Positions 38,772 through 47,764 of a DNA stretch of 64,000 nucleotides are shown one piece after another. The DNA lies in assembly GCF_021021555.1 (NCBI RefSeq), contig NZ_JAINWA010000001.1, positions 186,001-250,000 of the forward strand. Reading direction: 5' to 3'. The translations under genes were made by a program, and so were the position numbers. How positions within the stretch are numbered: position 1 is the stretch's first letter; each line of letters opens with the position of its first letter. The DNA is from Teretinema zuelzerae (lineage in GTDB: Bacteria > Spirochaetota > Spirochaetia > Treponematales > Treponemataceae). Under the pieces are notes generated by a model, which worked only from the letters and a program-made list of their open reading frames with translations, had not been told where the DNA came from and did no database searches.

Positions 38772-41700
38772 CTACTTCTTCTTGACGCCTAATATAGTAA
38801 GATCGTCGTATTGCGAATCCTCGCGAATATTCGTGTAGTACAAGTATTCGGGATACTCCGGATGATCCTTGCGGTTCCCGCAGAATGATCCGTACTGCCT
38901 GAAATGCCGATTCAGGAAGAGATCGACTTTCCGGTCGACCTGAACACGATCGAAATCTGTTGCCGAAGGATCCTTATACATGCGGAAAATCTTTTCAACG
39001 GAAACCAGCGCAAGGATCGCTTCCTCTACCGTGCCCTCGCATGAAGTAAAGTCGAACTCGAATATTTCCGAAGGATCGGGATTATGCCATTTATAGAGCG
39101 TGTACATTTTTCTTGAAAAAACCGCTTCGATAATTTCAGAGACGCGCTCCGGGCCGAGCTCTTCATTGTCCTGTCCGACCGAGTGAGACCCGTGAGGCGC
39201 ATCCTGTTCGAGTCCGGGTTCGGCGCAGGCATGAACCTTGAGATCGGAGGTTCGGAACAAACGCTTTGCTTCTTCGATGCCGTCAGTATAAAGAAAGAGA
39301 ATGTCTCCCGAATTCAATTTAATCGTTTCTACCTGGAAACCGCCTTTCATGTCCACCATGAACGAGGGAAACACGCCGGCGGCCGAGCTTTCATGCAGGG
39401 CGATCGTTTTCATTTTACGGCTGCGCGCTTCGTACACATGGACGAGGTTATCGCCCGCGTTGCAAAAATGCACATTGCCGGATTTAGAATCCAGGATGCA
39501 CAGGGTGAACGCGGCGAACCGGCCCTTGAAGCCGCGCGATTCTATGAGATCGTTGATCCGGGAAACCATCGGCGACAGCTTATATCCGTTCTTTTCATAT
39601 TTCCAATCGGTAAAATAGTCGAGAAAGAGGGTGGCGACTTCGACCATGATGAGGGCGGCGGGAACGCCCTTACCGGCGACGTCGCACTTGATGATCGCAT
39701 AGTGGCGGTCGTCGAGCTTGATGTAATCGAAATAGTCGCCGGAAACGCCCTTTGCACCTTCGTAGTAGCCGAAAAAGTCGGCTAACGGCTCGTCGGAACG
39801 CCCGCAGGTAAGCTTTCGGCCATTGCTGTCGGTCTCTAGCGGAATGAACATTTTCTGAACTTCCTTACCGACCGTCAAATCCTTCGAAGCGGCGGCGGCC
39901 TTCACCAACCCATGAGTCATTTCATTGATGGTGTCTCCGAGAAGGCCGATTTCATCGCGCGAGCGCAAATGAATATTCTTTCCCTCGAGCGTTTCCTTAT
40001 CCTCGGTATCGCGGATCATGGCGACATGGGAGGCAAGGCGGCGAACGGGAGAAATGATGATGGAAGCGAGCAACAGGGACCCGATGACTCCGATGAGAAC
40101 CGCGAACAATGCGACGTATACGGTCGTGCGAACCAGAGCCTGCCGGTCCTGCAATACGGTTTCCAAAAGGCTTTCAGTCGATACGTCGACGCGGACGATT
40201 CCGTGCACGAATGAGTCGGAACCGCCCTGGCGATACATGACGGGCTTGAAAAAACTATAAAGCGTAACATCGCGCGACAGCTGCGAAGGGTCGTACGGCG
40301 GCCATGATCCCGTGCCGGCGGCCGCGATGCGGGAAAGCTCGGTAGTGAGCTTTTCTTCCAGCTGCCGGGTGATCGTCTGAATTTCCGAACGGCGTTCCGC
40401 CGAGGCTGCGTCGGTATTGAGCGCGAGCCTGACGCCTTCCTGGGACAAGGCGCTGATTCCTTCCGCGAGTTCGCCGACAGCGCGGCGAGCTTCGTCCTCG
40501 AGCACCGAAACGCGCGAGGATATCTCGGAGGCGTCCGGATCGACGAGCATCGAGGCGCCGTAGGTCAATGCCGCGGAATCGATCTTCGAAGCGATGGCCG
40601 GATCGTTCGTAGCCCACACATAATCGATCCCGGTGCTCGATCCGTCGCTTTTCCGGCCGGTTATCGTAGAGTGGAGAGCCTCTTCGAGGGCGGACACCTG
40701 TGACGGAAGGAAGCCGAGCTCAAGCAGGTTCTGGCTGGGCAAGTACGCCCGTGCCCCGGAAGCGAGGCTTTCCAGCAATACATTAACCCGCTCCTGCAGC
40801 CCCAGAGCGAGCGTCTTTTCCTGATTTTCCGAAAACTGCAGGCCGAGGGGAATCGAAACGACGAGGACAACCGATATGACCAGACTCGTGGTGAAGAAAG
40901 CCAGCTTGAAACGCAGACTGACCCCTTTTTTCCTCAGAGCGACCGATCGTTTTTTCTTTTCCGAAGGCATAATGTCTCCTGTCAATAGAGCTCGTATTTC
41001 CTGTCGAACCAGCAGCGAATCGTGAGCGGTCCGGGATATTCCGTAAAAAGAGAATATGAATACAACCGCCGCGAAGAACAGCAGCGCGTAAAAAGACAAT
41101 CGTTCAGCTCCGGGGAAGGACCGGCCGGCAAGAGGAGCTTTGGTCCACGGCGGCGTAAATTCGTAATCGTAGGAGCCGAATTTGACCGTTCCGTATTCCG
41201 AAACGCTTAATAACGGTTTGCTCAAGTATAGTCCGCGCCGTGGATGGTCAAGAGCGATGCGATAGGAGCCTTCTTCCAGTTCGGACAGCACGATTCCTGA
41301 AACCAGGCGGTCGTTGACGACGGCGAATCTATTCGATCCTGGGGCAAGGGTGACATCCCAGGGAAGCATGCCGTCGCGGTCGAAATGAATCTGCTGAAGC
41401 TTTCCGCCTTCGGTAAAACCGCGGCCGATTATCGAAAGCGTTATGATGCCGGTTTCATCGACCTTCGAATCGATGTACGTGATATAGGTATACGGAATGT
41501 ACTTATTAAGAACGATATACTTGACGGCCGGAGCGCCGATGTTTCCCACGCTGTCGATGGCGGAAACTGATACTGCGTAGATGCCGTTGTCGCGGTTTGT
41601 AAAGGATACTGACCGGTCGGCCGTACGGACGGATGAGGCAGGACGCGGCGAAGGAAGGAAGCGGGAGGCGGCCTGCTGAAAGTCGAAGGAGACAGGCGAT

Positions 41701-43412
41701 GCTGATTGGGCCGACGCAGGAAAAGCGGCATCCGCGGACCATCGACGCTGCAAAACGGGAAGATATTCAAGAGGAGCGACATACTCAAGGCGCCACGAGT
41801 AGCCCTGGATGTCGTCGTCTTCGGCCGGATCCCATCGCACTTTAAAGGAGTTCGACGATACATAGCCTGAACCGTCGATATCGAACTCGGCAATCACGGG
41901 TGGAGCGGGAGGCGTCGTATCCCGAATGTATTCTACCCACGACGGCTGCGACCAGTTTCCCGCATAATCCATCGCACGGGCTCCGATGAACCATGAGCCG
42001 TCGGTCGGAGCTTCAACGGTTATCCGGGTGTCTTCGGGAAGACGGGACAGCATATTTGGAACGAAGCCGGGTGTATCGGAGGAATACGCCCAGTTAAAAC
42101 CGGCAATGCCAGAAGAATCTTCGGGAAGGTCGACGGTAACGGAAATTCGATCCCCCCGACCTTTGCGTTTATCGCGAAAACCGGCGGGTACAAGACGCGG
42201 AGGGCTGACTGTTTGATCGGGCGAGAGCCGATAGACGCGGGATCCGCCCCTCGCAACCGCCTGCTGCCAATATACTTCCAGCGCCCCTGAAACCGAGACG
42301 ACTCTGCCGAACACTGAATCCCGCGATTCCCTCGAAAGCTCGCGTTCGCTCCACAGATACCCGTCTTTCAGGGCCAAATAGACCCGGTTAGAACCTTTTC
42401 TGTTGTCGTACCACACGACGGCGGGAAGCCCCTGATATTCCGCGATCTGGGGATCGTAGCAATACCCGTCGGCGGATGATATGCGCTCTGCTTGATTCGC
42501 GAGCATTCCCCGGGAATCAAGCTCAGCATAAAAAATCGAATATCGCTGGGACGCGGTTCTGGCGCGTTCCCAGACAAGCGAAAGCTTTCCGCCGAAAGAC
42601 ATGACGGAAGGCCGCTGATTGTGAAAGTTTTCGAATCGGCCCGCTACAGCGTCCTGGGAGCCGGCCTCGCCGAAGTCGGTAAAGAGAACCGGCTCGCTCC
42701 AAGTCAGCCCCGCGTCGTCGGAATACGTTGAATACAATTGATAGGACGGACGCGCGCTTCCTTCGTAAAACGCCTGGAACACGACCACATCGCGGCCGGA
42801 AACTGCGGCGTGAACCGGCAAGAACGGGCGGCGCAATGCCGACGTAGCGGAGAAATCGGAAAAGGAGCTCCAGGACGAACCGTCGTCGGAACGGGAAACA
42901 ACCAGAGAGAAGTTCTCCTCCCCTCCCTTGCTCGCGAATATGAAGAATCCGCCGTCTGAACGTTCGAACAGATGGGGGGACAAAACCGATGACGAAGAAC
43001 CGTTCAAAACGGTCCGCTCGAAGTTCCTGCATCCGTCAGCCGAGGAGTACACGTAAATACGGTTTTCGCCCGCGGCCACCGGTATGAATACCCTGGATTC
43101 CGAAGCAAGGGCGAGAGAAGCGATGGAAGGCACTTCGCCCGCGTACGGGATAGGACCGGCAAACCGGCGATTCTCATGCCAGGAAACGCCGTCGAAGTAC
43201 CGTATGGAAAGCCATATCCGCCCGCCTTCCGCGGAAACGGAATCGAGTTCCTGCCATACGACGGCAGCCCGTCCGTCCAGAGAAGCCGCTATCGGGAATC
43301 GGCTGTCGCCTGAATACAGCGGCTCGGGCGATTCCCAATAAAAGTCCTGCGCGTACAGGGATGAAAAAAGAGAAAACAGCATAATACCGAGCAGAACGAT
43401 TTTTTTCATCAT
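38772..43412 (-). CDS. giant membrane receptor with SpoIIE-type PP2C phosphatase
   Basis: A 1546-residue signalling protein. A signal peptide (1-21) precedes a large periplasmic region of about 750 residues with sialidase/BNR-like repeats (SDDGSSWSS, YSDDAGLTWSEP) and Ig/FN3-like modules after DTTPPAPP. Transmembrane helices lie at about 772-793 and 836-856, then a second periplasmic sensor of about 240 residues, then a helix at about 1094-1118 and a HAMP domain. The C-terminus is a PP2C/SpoIIE phosphatase (VSGDYFDY, CDVAGKGVPAAL, LYTDGIEEA), whose Asp residues hold the metals. RsbU/SpoIIE enzymes dephosphorylate anti-anti-sigma factors; no such partner is seen here. It shares 4 bases (ATGA) with the TPR gene upstream. 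Confidence 0.87.
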   Translation of the reverse strand: MMKKIVLLGIMLFSLFSSLYAQDFYWESPEPLYSGDSRFPIAASLDGRAAVVWQELDSVSAEGGRIWLSIRYFDGVSWHENRRFAGPIPYAGEVPSIASLALASESRVFIPVAAGENRIYVYSSADGCRNFERTVLNGSSSSVLSPHLFERSDGGFFIFASKGGEENFSLVVSRSDDGSSWSSFSDFSATSALRRPFLPVHAAVSGRDVVVFQAFYEGSARPSYQLYSTYSDDAGLTWSEPVLFTDFGEAGSQDAVAGRFENFHNQRPSVMSFGGKLSLVWERARTASQRYSIFYAELDSRGMLANQAERISSADGYCYDPQIAEYQGLPAVVWYDNRKGSNRVYLALKDGYLWSERELSRESRDSVFGRVVSVSGALEVYWQQAVARGGSRVYRLSPDQTVSPPRLVPAGFRDKRKGRGDRISVTVDLPEDSSGIAGFNWAYSSDTPGFVPNMLSRLPEDTRITVEAPTDGSWFIGARAMDYAGNWSQPSWVEYIRDTTPPAPPVIAEFDIDGSGYVSSNSFKVRWDPAEDDDIQGYSWRLEYVAPLEYLPVLQRRWSADAAFPASAQSASPVSFDFQQAASRFLPSPRPASSVRTADRSVSFTNRDNGIYAVSVSAIDSVGNIGAPAVKYIVLNKYIPYTYITYIDSKVDETGIITLSIIGRGFTEGGKLQQIHFDRDGMLPWDVTLAPGSNRFAVVNDRLVSGIVLSELEEGSYRIALDHPRRGLYLSKPLLSVSEYGTVKFGSYDYEFTPPWTKAPLAGRSFPGAERLSFYALLFFAAVVFIFSFYGISRTAHDSLLVRQEIRALLTGDIMPSEKKKRSVALRKKGVSLRFKLAFFTTSLVISVVLVVSIPLGLQFSENQEKTLALGLQERVNVLLESLASGARAYLPSQNLLELGFLPSQVSALEEALHSTITGRKSDGSSTGIDYVWATNDPAIASKIDSAALTYGASMLVDPDASEISSRVSVLEDEARRAVGELAEGISALSQEGVRLALNTDAASAERRSEIQTITRQLEEKLTTELSRIAAAGTGSWPPYDPSQLSRDVTLYSFFKPVMYRQGGSDSFVHGIVRVDVSTESLLETVLQDRQALVRTTVYVALFAVLIGVIGSLLLASIIISPVRRLASHVAMIRDTEDKETLEGKNIHLRSRDEIGLLGDTINEMTHGLVKAAAASKDLTVGKEVQKMFIPLETDSNGRKLTCGRSDEPLADFFGYYEGAKGVSGDYFDYIKLDDRHYAIIKCDVAGKGVPAALIMVEVATLFLDYFTDWKYEKNGYKLSPMVSRINDLIESRGFKGRFAAFTLCILDSKSGNVHFCNAGDNLVHVYEARSRKMKTIALHESSAAGVFPSFMVDMKGGFQVETIKLNSGDILFLYTDGIEEAKRLFRTSDLKVHACAEPGLEQDAPHGSHSVGQDNEELGPERVSEIIEAVFSRKMYTLYKWHNPDPSEIFEFDFTSCEGTVEEAILALVSVEKIFRMYKDPSATDFDRVQVDRKVDLFLNRHFRQYGSFCGNRKDHPEYPEYLYYTNIREDSQYDDLTILGVKKK

Positions 43413-46400
43413 AATTGAGACTCGATCCTCTTTTTCAAATCCTGAACTTTTGAAGAATTCCTGCTTTTGGGACTCTGAAGCAATTCATTGACCAAAGCGA
43501 GGGCGTCGTATTTCGCGCCGCTGAACAATAATTGCAATGCCCTATTATACTTCGCTTCATCTTCCGCGGAAAGCACCGCCAGCGATTGTCCGCCGATCGC
43601 TGTTTGAACGCGGTCTTTCAGGGCTACGGCGGCAGAGTTATCGGGATTCAGCTTGATCGCCTCGTCGAGCTGAACGAGAGCCGATTCGAATTCCGTTCTT
43701 CTGTTCGCGTCGTACGTGCGCTGGGCCAGACGGGTCAATTCAGCCGACCGGGCCAAGGCTTTCGGGTCAGGCGGAGGGATGCGGATTCCCAGATAATACT
43801 CGATCTCGGTTAACAGGCTTCGTATTCCGGGATAGGCAGGATTAATCTGATACAGATCCAAGAGATCGCTGTAAGCTGTCTGCCGTTCCGTACGGTAGTT
43901 GATTCTGATGGACTCGACCTTATCCCTGAAGAAGACCCGGAACTGCGTAGGATCGATGAGCTGATTGATCAACAGGGTAAGCTGGCCTGCGTCCTGGTTG
44001 AGGGGATACAATAGCTGAAGCTGTTGCAGCTTCTCCTTTGCCTCCTGCAGCACCGCGGTTCCTTCGGCTCGTTTTCCGCTTTCGATCAATTCCTTTCCGC
44101 GCGAGTATAGCGTATTAGCGCCGCTCAGGATCTGGCTCAGCTGCGGGTACAGAGGCTCCGAGATGGGAATGGTACGCCCTGTTTTCATGGAAAGAGCGAT
44201 GTTGATGATATCCAGCCAGTTCGTAACTTCCGCGTTCGCTTCGATATTCGTCACCGCCCAGCGTGTTTTCGCCTGAATAAAAACCTGTTCTGCCTGATCG
44301 AAATTGCCCTGATAATAGAAATTCTTTCCGCTGGAAATCAGAGCGCGGACTTCCCGAACCACGGATTCGTTCTCTATGCGGGTGATCTCGGCGCCCAGAA
44401 GTTCCAGCTTTTTATCGGTATCAAGCCGAAAAGACGCTGATTCCTGGATGGAGAGGGACTCGCTCGCCTTATCTCGCGAGCGTTGCAGATTGTCGCGGGC
44501 TGTCGGAAAATCGCTGCGGCGCAGAGCGGCCTGAGCCTGAGCATACCGGCGTTCCGATTCCTGCCGGGCGACAGCGGCTTCGAGGATTCTGGAATTCGCG
44601 CGCGAGATGCCCGTCGCCGTCAAGCCGGCAAGCCGTTCCAGGCCGGAGCGGCGTTCTTCGAGACTCGCAATAGCGGCGGTGTAAAACTCCAGAACCTTTA
44701 TGTCTGTCCCCAGCGATGCCTGGGCCGTTAAAACTCTATTAAAGGAGGAAAGATCCGAAACGAGGCCGGTTCGAAGCGCATTGAACGCAGAGAGAGCTTC
44801 TGCCGGATAGAATAACAGGGGCGAATCGGGAGTGCTTTGAACGCCGGTTAAATATGCCGAGGCCCCTTCATATTCGCCTGTTCGAAGTTCGAGTATCTGT
44901 CCGCCGCTGTCTGCAAGATAGCGAAGCATTTCTTCGTGCAGTGCGTTTCGCGACCCGAGCACTTTTTCGTCCAGGGACGCCAACAGTGCTGAATAATCGT
45001 CGGCATAGGCTCCGATAGAGGCCAGACCCTGAGCCCGCCGAACGCTCTCGAGTATCCCGGCGCGAATAGAATCAAGCTCGGCTGCTTTCGCCTGGCTGCT
45101 TATATAGGTCTGGTCAGGATATGTTCTTACGCCCGCGGGAGACGCCGTCATGCCGGACGGCGAAGCTCCGGTGGAAACCAACGACTCAAAACGCCGGACA
45201 AGAGTTGCGTATTGCGAGCTCTCGCGCATCAGGCTTTCGACGGAGGCGAGCTCCGCGGTTCTTTTGGGCTGGTCCCGCCTTCCCCAGGTGTCGTCCCGGT
45301 ACGCGAATAACCGGCCGGGCCCGTCCATGCGCAGCGCGGAACGCGCGATGAGAGCCGATGTATCAAGAGCCTGAAGCATAGAGTCGTAGCGGCCGGCTTC
45401 TGCCTCGGAAAGGGCCGATTGCCAGAAGGAACGCAGAACTTGATCGGTCAAAGCATCGAGTTCTCCGAGAATAACGGTATATTGGGAGTCCATCGCGCCG
45501 AGTATGCCTTCGAATCGGTTAGAGGTTTTCCTTCCAAGGGTAAAACGCAGGGCGAACGGAAGAAAAGAGTTTTCCGTAACGACTTCGGCCGTCTTTTGAA
45601 GCTCGATAAAGGAATCCTCGAAAAACCAGCCGTTCTCCGCTATGCGGTTTCTGATTTTCGCGTACTCCTCGACGACTCCGGCCAGAGAGGAAAACGCAGT
45701 GTCTATCCTTGGAGCGTCTCCAGCCTCCAAAGCCGCGCGGACTTCCAGGACGGCCGTTTCAAGCGGAAGCTGAAGGGCAACGTATGAGGCATTCGCGGAA
45801 AGAATGTTTCCCAGCCTGCGGTTCACCTCTGATACGGTCTCAGGATCGTTCGTCTCGTCGAAATCGGTTTTATAAAATGAAAAACCTTCGTTAAACACGG
45901 CCGGAGCGCGAGCCCACTCGCGCGCGTCAATCAACTGATTAGCCTCGTTCATGATCTCGTCGAAACGGGCTCTGTAATACGTGAACTGGGCGGCCGCCTT
46001 CGTACCGGCGATGAAATCCCTGGTGGCCTGGTTCGGGTTTTTCTCCAGGGTTTCCATGAAAGCGATCATCTCAAGCTTTTTTTTGTCGTTGGTCGGCTCT
46101 TCCGCCAATACCAACAAGAGCTCCATGGCCTTTTTATTATAATTCTCGCGCATATCGATGATGCGCTTGATTCGCCGCTGGGCGCCGTCGAAATCTTCGG
46201 GGTTTTCGTTCATATACGCCGCCAGCTCGAGAATGGCTTCGTTGTAATTCCGTTCTTTGATGAGTCTGTCGACCTTGGGCAGACCTATCTCCTGGTTGCC
46301 CCGCGCGCATAAGGGAACCGACAAAAAAAGAGAAAAAAGTATGATTAAAAATACGGAATGCTGTTTGTACACTTTTTTTGCCTGTATGACTCCAACCCCT

Positions 46401-46417
46401 GTATCGAATTTCGGCAT
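43409..46417 (-). CDS. large secreted TPR/coiled-coil protein
   Basis: A 1002-residue, mainly helical protein. A hydrophobic segment (about 22-37, ending SVPLCARGN) looks like a signal peptide, possibly a relaxed spirochete lipobox. TPR-like repeats are visible near the N-terminus (ERNYNEAILELAAYMNENP), around 690 (GKNFYYQGNFDQAEQVFIQAKTRW, two helices) and near the C-terminus (EFESALVQLDEAIKLNPDN). The ATG at 46417 lacks a Shine-Dalgarno; the GTG 16 codons later, just before the hydrophobic segment, is an alternative. It overlaps the receptor phosphatase gene by 4 bases and is divergent from the UPF0164 gene, so it may scaffold an envelope complex that the phosphatase senses (inference). Confidence 0.75.
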   Translation of the reverse strand: MPKFDTGVGVIQAKKVYKQHSVFLIILFSLFLSVPLCARGNQEIGLPKVDRLIKERNYNEAILELAAYMNENPEDFDGAQRRIKRIIDMRENYNKKAMELLLVLAEEPTNDKKKLEMIAFMETLEKNPNQATRDFIAGTKAAAQFTYYRARFDEIMNEANQLIDAREWARAPAVFNEGFSFYKTDFDETNDPETVSEVNRRLGNILSANASYVALQLPLETAVLEVRAALEAGDAPRIDTAFSSLAGVVEEYAKIRNRIAENGWFFEDSFIELQKTAEVVTENSFLPFALRFTLGRKTSNRFEGILGAMDSQYTVILGELDALTDQVLRSFWQSALSEAEAGRYDSMLQALDTSALIARSALRMDGPGRLFAYRDDTWGRRDQPKRTAELASVESLMRESSQYATLVRRFESLVSTGASPSGMTASPAGVRTYPDQTYISSQAKAAELDSIRAGILESVRRAQGLASIGAYADDYSALLASLDEKVLGSRNALHEEMLRYLADSGGQILELRTGEYEGASAYLTGVQSTPDSPLLFYPAEALSAFNALRTGLVSDLSSFNRVLTAQASLGTDIKVLEFYTAAIASLEERRSGLERLAGLTATGISRANSRILEAAVARQESERRYAQAQAALRRSDFPTARDNLQRSRDKASESLSIQESASFRLDTDKKLELLGAEITRIENESVVREVRALISSGKNFYYQGNFDQAEQVFIQAKTRWAVTNIEANAEVTNWLDIINIALSMKTGRTIPISEPLYPQLSQILSGANTLYSRGKELIESGKRAEGTAVLQEAKEKLQQLQLLYPLNQDAGQLTLLINQLIDPTQFRVFFRDKVESIRINYRTERQTAYSDLLDLYQINPAYPGIRSLLTEIEYYLGIRIPPPDPKALARSAELTRLAQRTYDANRRTEFESALVQLDEAIKLNPDNSAAVALKDRVQTAIGGQSLAVLSAEDEAKYNRALQLLFSGAKYDALALVNELLQSPKSRNSSKVQDLKKRIESQL

Positions 46418-46485
46418 CTAAACCGGGTGTATGGAGTTAAAAAGAGCAGAATAATAACCGAAAATACAATATACTCGGAGTGGGA

Positions 46486-47751
46486 ATGCAAAAGACCAGT
46501 CGTTTTCTGATCATCATCTTCTCGACGCTCATGGCCTCTTCGGCTCAGGCTTTGGATTTATCCGATCCATACAGCTACCTGTCAGGAATCCTCGCCCCGC
46601 TCGTGGACGAAAACGAAGGCGAAACAACCTTTCGATCCCTGCTGATACCCGGGGGCGGCCGCTCTGAAGCCATGGGGTCAGCCTTTTCCGCATTGGCCAA
46701 CGACATCAGCTTTTTTGAAACCAATCCCGCCGGCAGCTCGACCATGCCGAACACGGAACTCGCCGTATTCCATAATAACTGGATCGCAGACTCTCGCCTT
46801 GAAACCCTTTCATGGACGCAGCGAGCCGACGACCTGGGGTACGGCGTTTCCCTCCGATGCTTTTATGTGCCGTTCACTGAATATAACACCTATGGAGAGA
46901 GAGTTTCACGGGGATACTATACGGAAACGCTCGGAATCCTCAATTTTTCCTATAACTTCCTTTCCGGCTATTATTTCAAGGGAATCGCAGTCGGAACTAA
47001 TATCAAAGCGGGATTCAGGAGCATGCCGGACTTTTCTAATAACACCGCGGGCGCGGTCGAAGGTTCGGGATTCAGCCAATCCGCGTTGACAGTCATGGGC
47101 GATTTCGGTTTCCAGACGCGATTCAACCTGATCAAACTGTACAGTTCCCGGGATCCCAACTTCTTCATCGGGGCGACGGCTCGAAACATCGGACCGGCCG
47201 TCCAGGGAGATCCCCTTCCGAGCGTTCTAACCGGAGGGGCTGCATGGAAACCGGCGAATCCGATCACCGTGTCTGCGGAAATTCAACAGCCGGTCAATCT
47301 GGTTAATCCGGAAAACTCGGGTCTTATGGCCGCCGGAGCCGGCGTTATGGTGGAATTCGCCGAGTTTTTCACCTTTCTCGGAGGCTTTCAGCTCAAGGGC
47401 GGCAATCCCCGGGCAAGCATCGGCGGAGAAATAAACGTAAACGACTTTCAATTCAATATTAACTACACCCTTGATATGACCACTCAGGCGGCTTTATTCA
47501 ATCGAATCAGCCTTGCGGCCAAGTTGAATCTGGGAGACAGGGGAAGAGCGGCGCGAAGAATTCGCATCGAAAAGCTGTATATCCAGGGACTTAAGCTGTA
47601 TGCGAGCGGAGATTTGAATCAGGCGATAGAGATTTGGGCCGATGTGCTGGAAATCGACAGGCGATTCGATCCGGCAAAGGAAGGAATCGCCACCGCTACG
47701 CAGGCTCTGGAAATTCAAGCCCGCATTCAGGAACTTCAACAACTGGAATAA
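46486..47751 (+). CDS. UPF0164-family outer-membrane porin-like protein
   Basis: A 421-residue protein of the treponemal UPF0164 group (TP0859-like, FadL/PorV-type barrels). The ATG at 46486 is chosen because GGAG lies 5 bases upstream; the GTG at 46480 is less likely. The signal peptide ends near AQALDL. The landmark GGGRSEAMGSAFSALANDISF and the following NPAGSS are typical of the family's barrel start, and many alternating strands follow. The last 70 residues, after KLNLGDRGRAARRIR, form a TPR-like helical tail (KLYASGDLNQAIEIWADVLEIDRRFDP, split by a turn), probably periplasmic. It likely imports hydrophobic nutrients or assembles with the divergent TPR protein. Confidence 0.8.
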   Translation: MQKTSRFLIIIFSTLMASSAQALDLSDPYSYLSGILAPLVDENEGETTFRSLLIPGGGRSEAMGSAFSALANDISFFETNPAGSSTMPNTELAVFHNNWIADSRLETLSWTQRADDLGYGVSLRCFYVPFTEYNTYGERVSRGYYTETLGILNFSYNFLSGYYFKGIAVGTNIKAGFRSMPDFSNNTAGAVEGSGFSQSALTVMGDFGFQTRFNLIKLYSSRDPNFFIGATARNIGPAVQGDPLPSVLTGGAAWKPANPITVSAEIQQPVNLVNPENSGLMAAGAGVMVEFAEFFTFLGGFQLKGGNPRASIGGEINVNDFQFNINYTLDMTTQAALFNRISLAAKLNLGDRGRAARRIRIEKLYIQGLKLYASGDLNQAIEIWADVLEIDRRFDPAKEGIATATQALEIQARIQELQQLE

Positions 47752-47764
47752 ATCGAAGACGGAA

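Noticed and set aside
38005-38838. Open frame of 277 codons on the plus strand near the rrn3 leader
   Set aside because: It spans the shared leader, the rrn3 promoter and the small gene on the other strand; no Shine-Dalgarno or domain supports it.
39183-39785. Open frame of 200 codons on the plus strand
   Set aside because: Antisense to the phosphatase domain of the giant receptor, whose motifs are intact.
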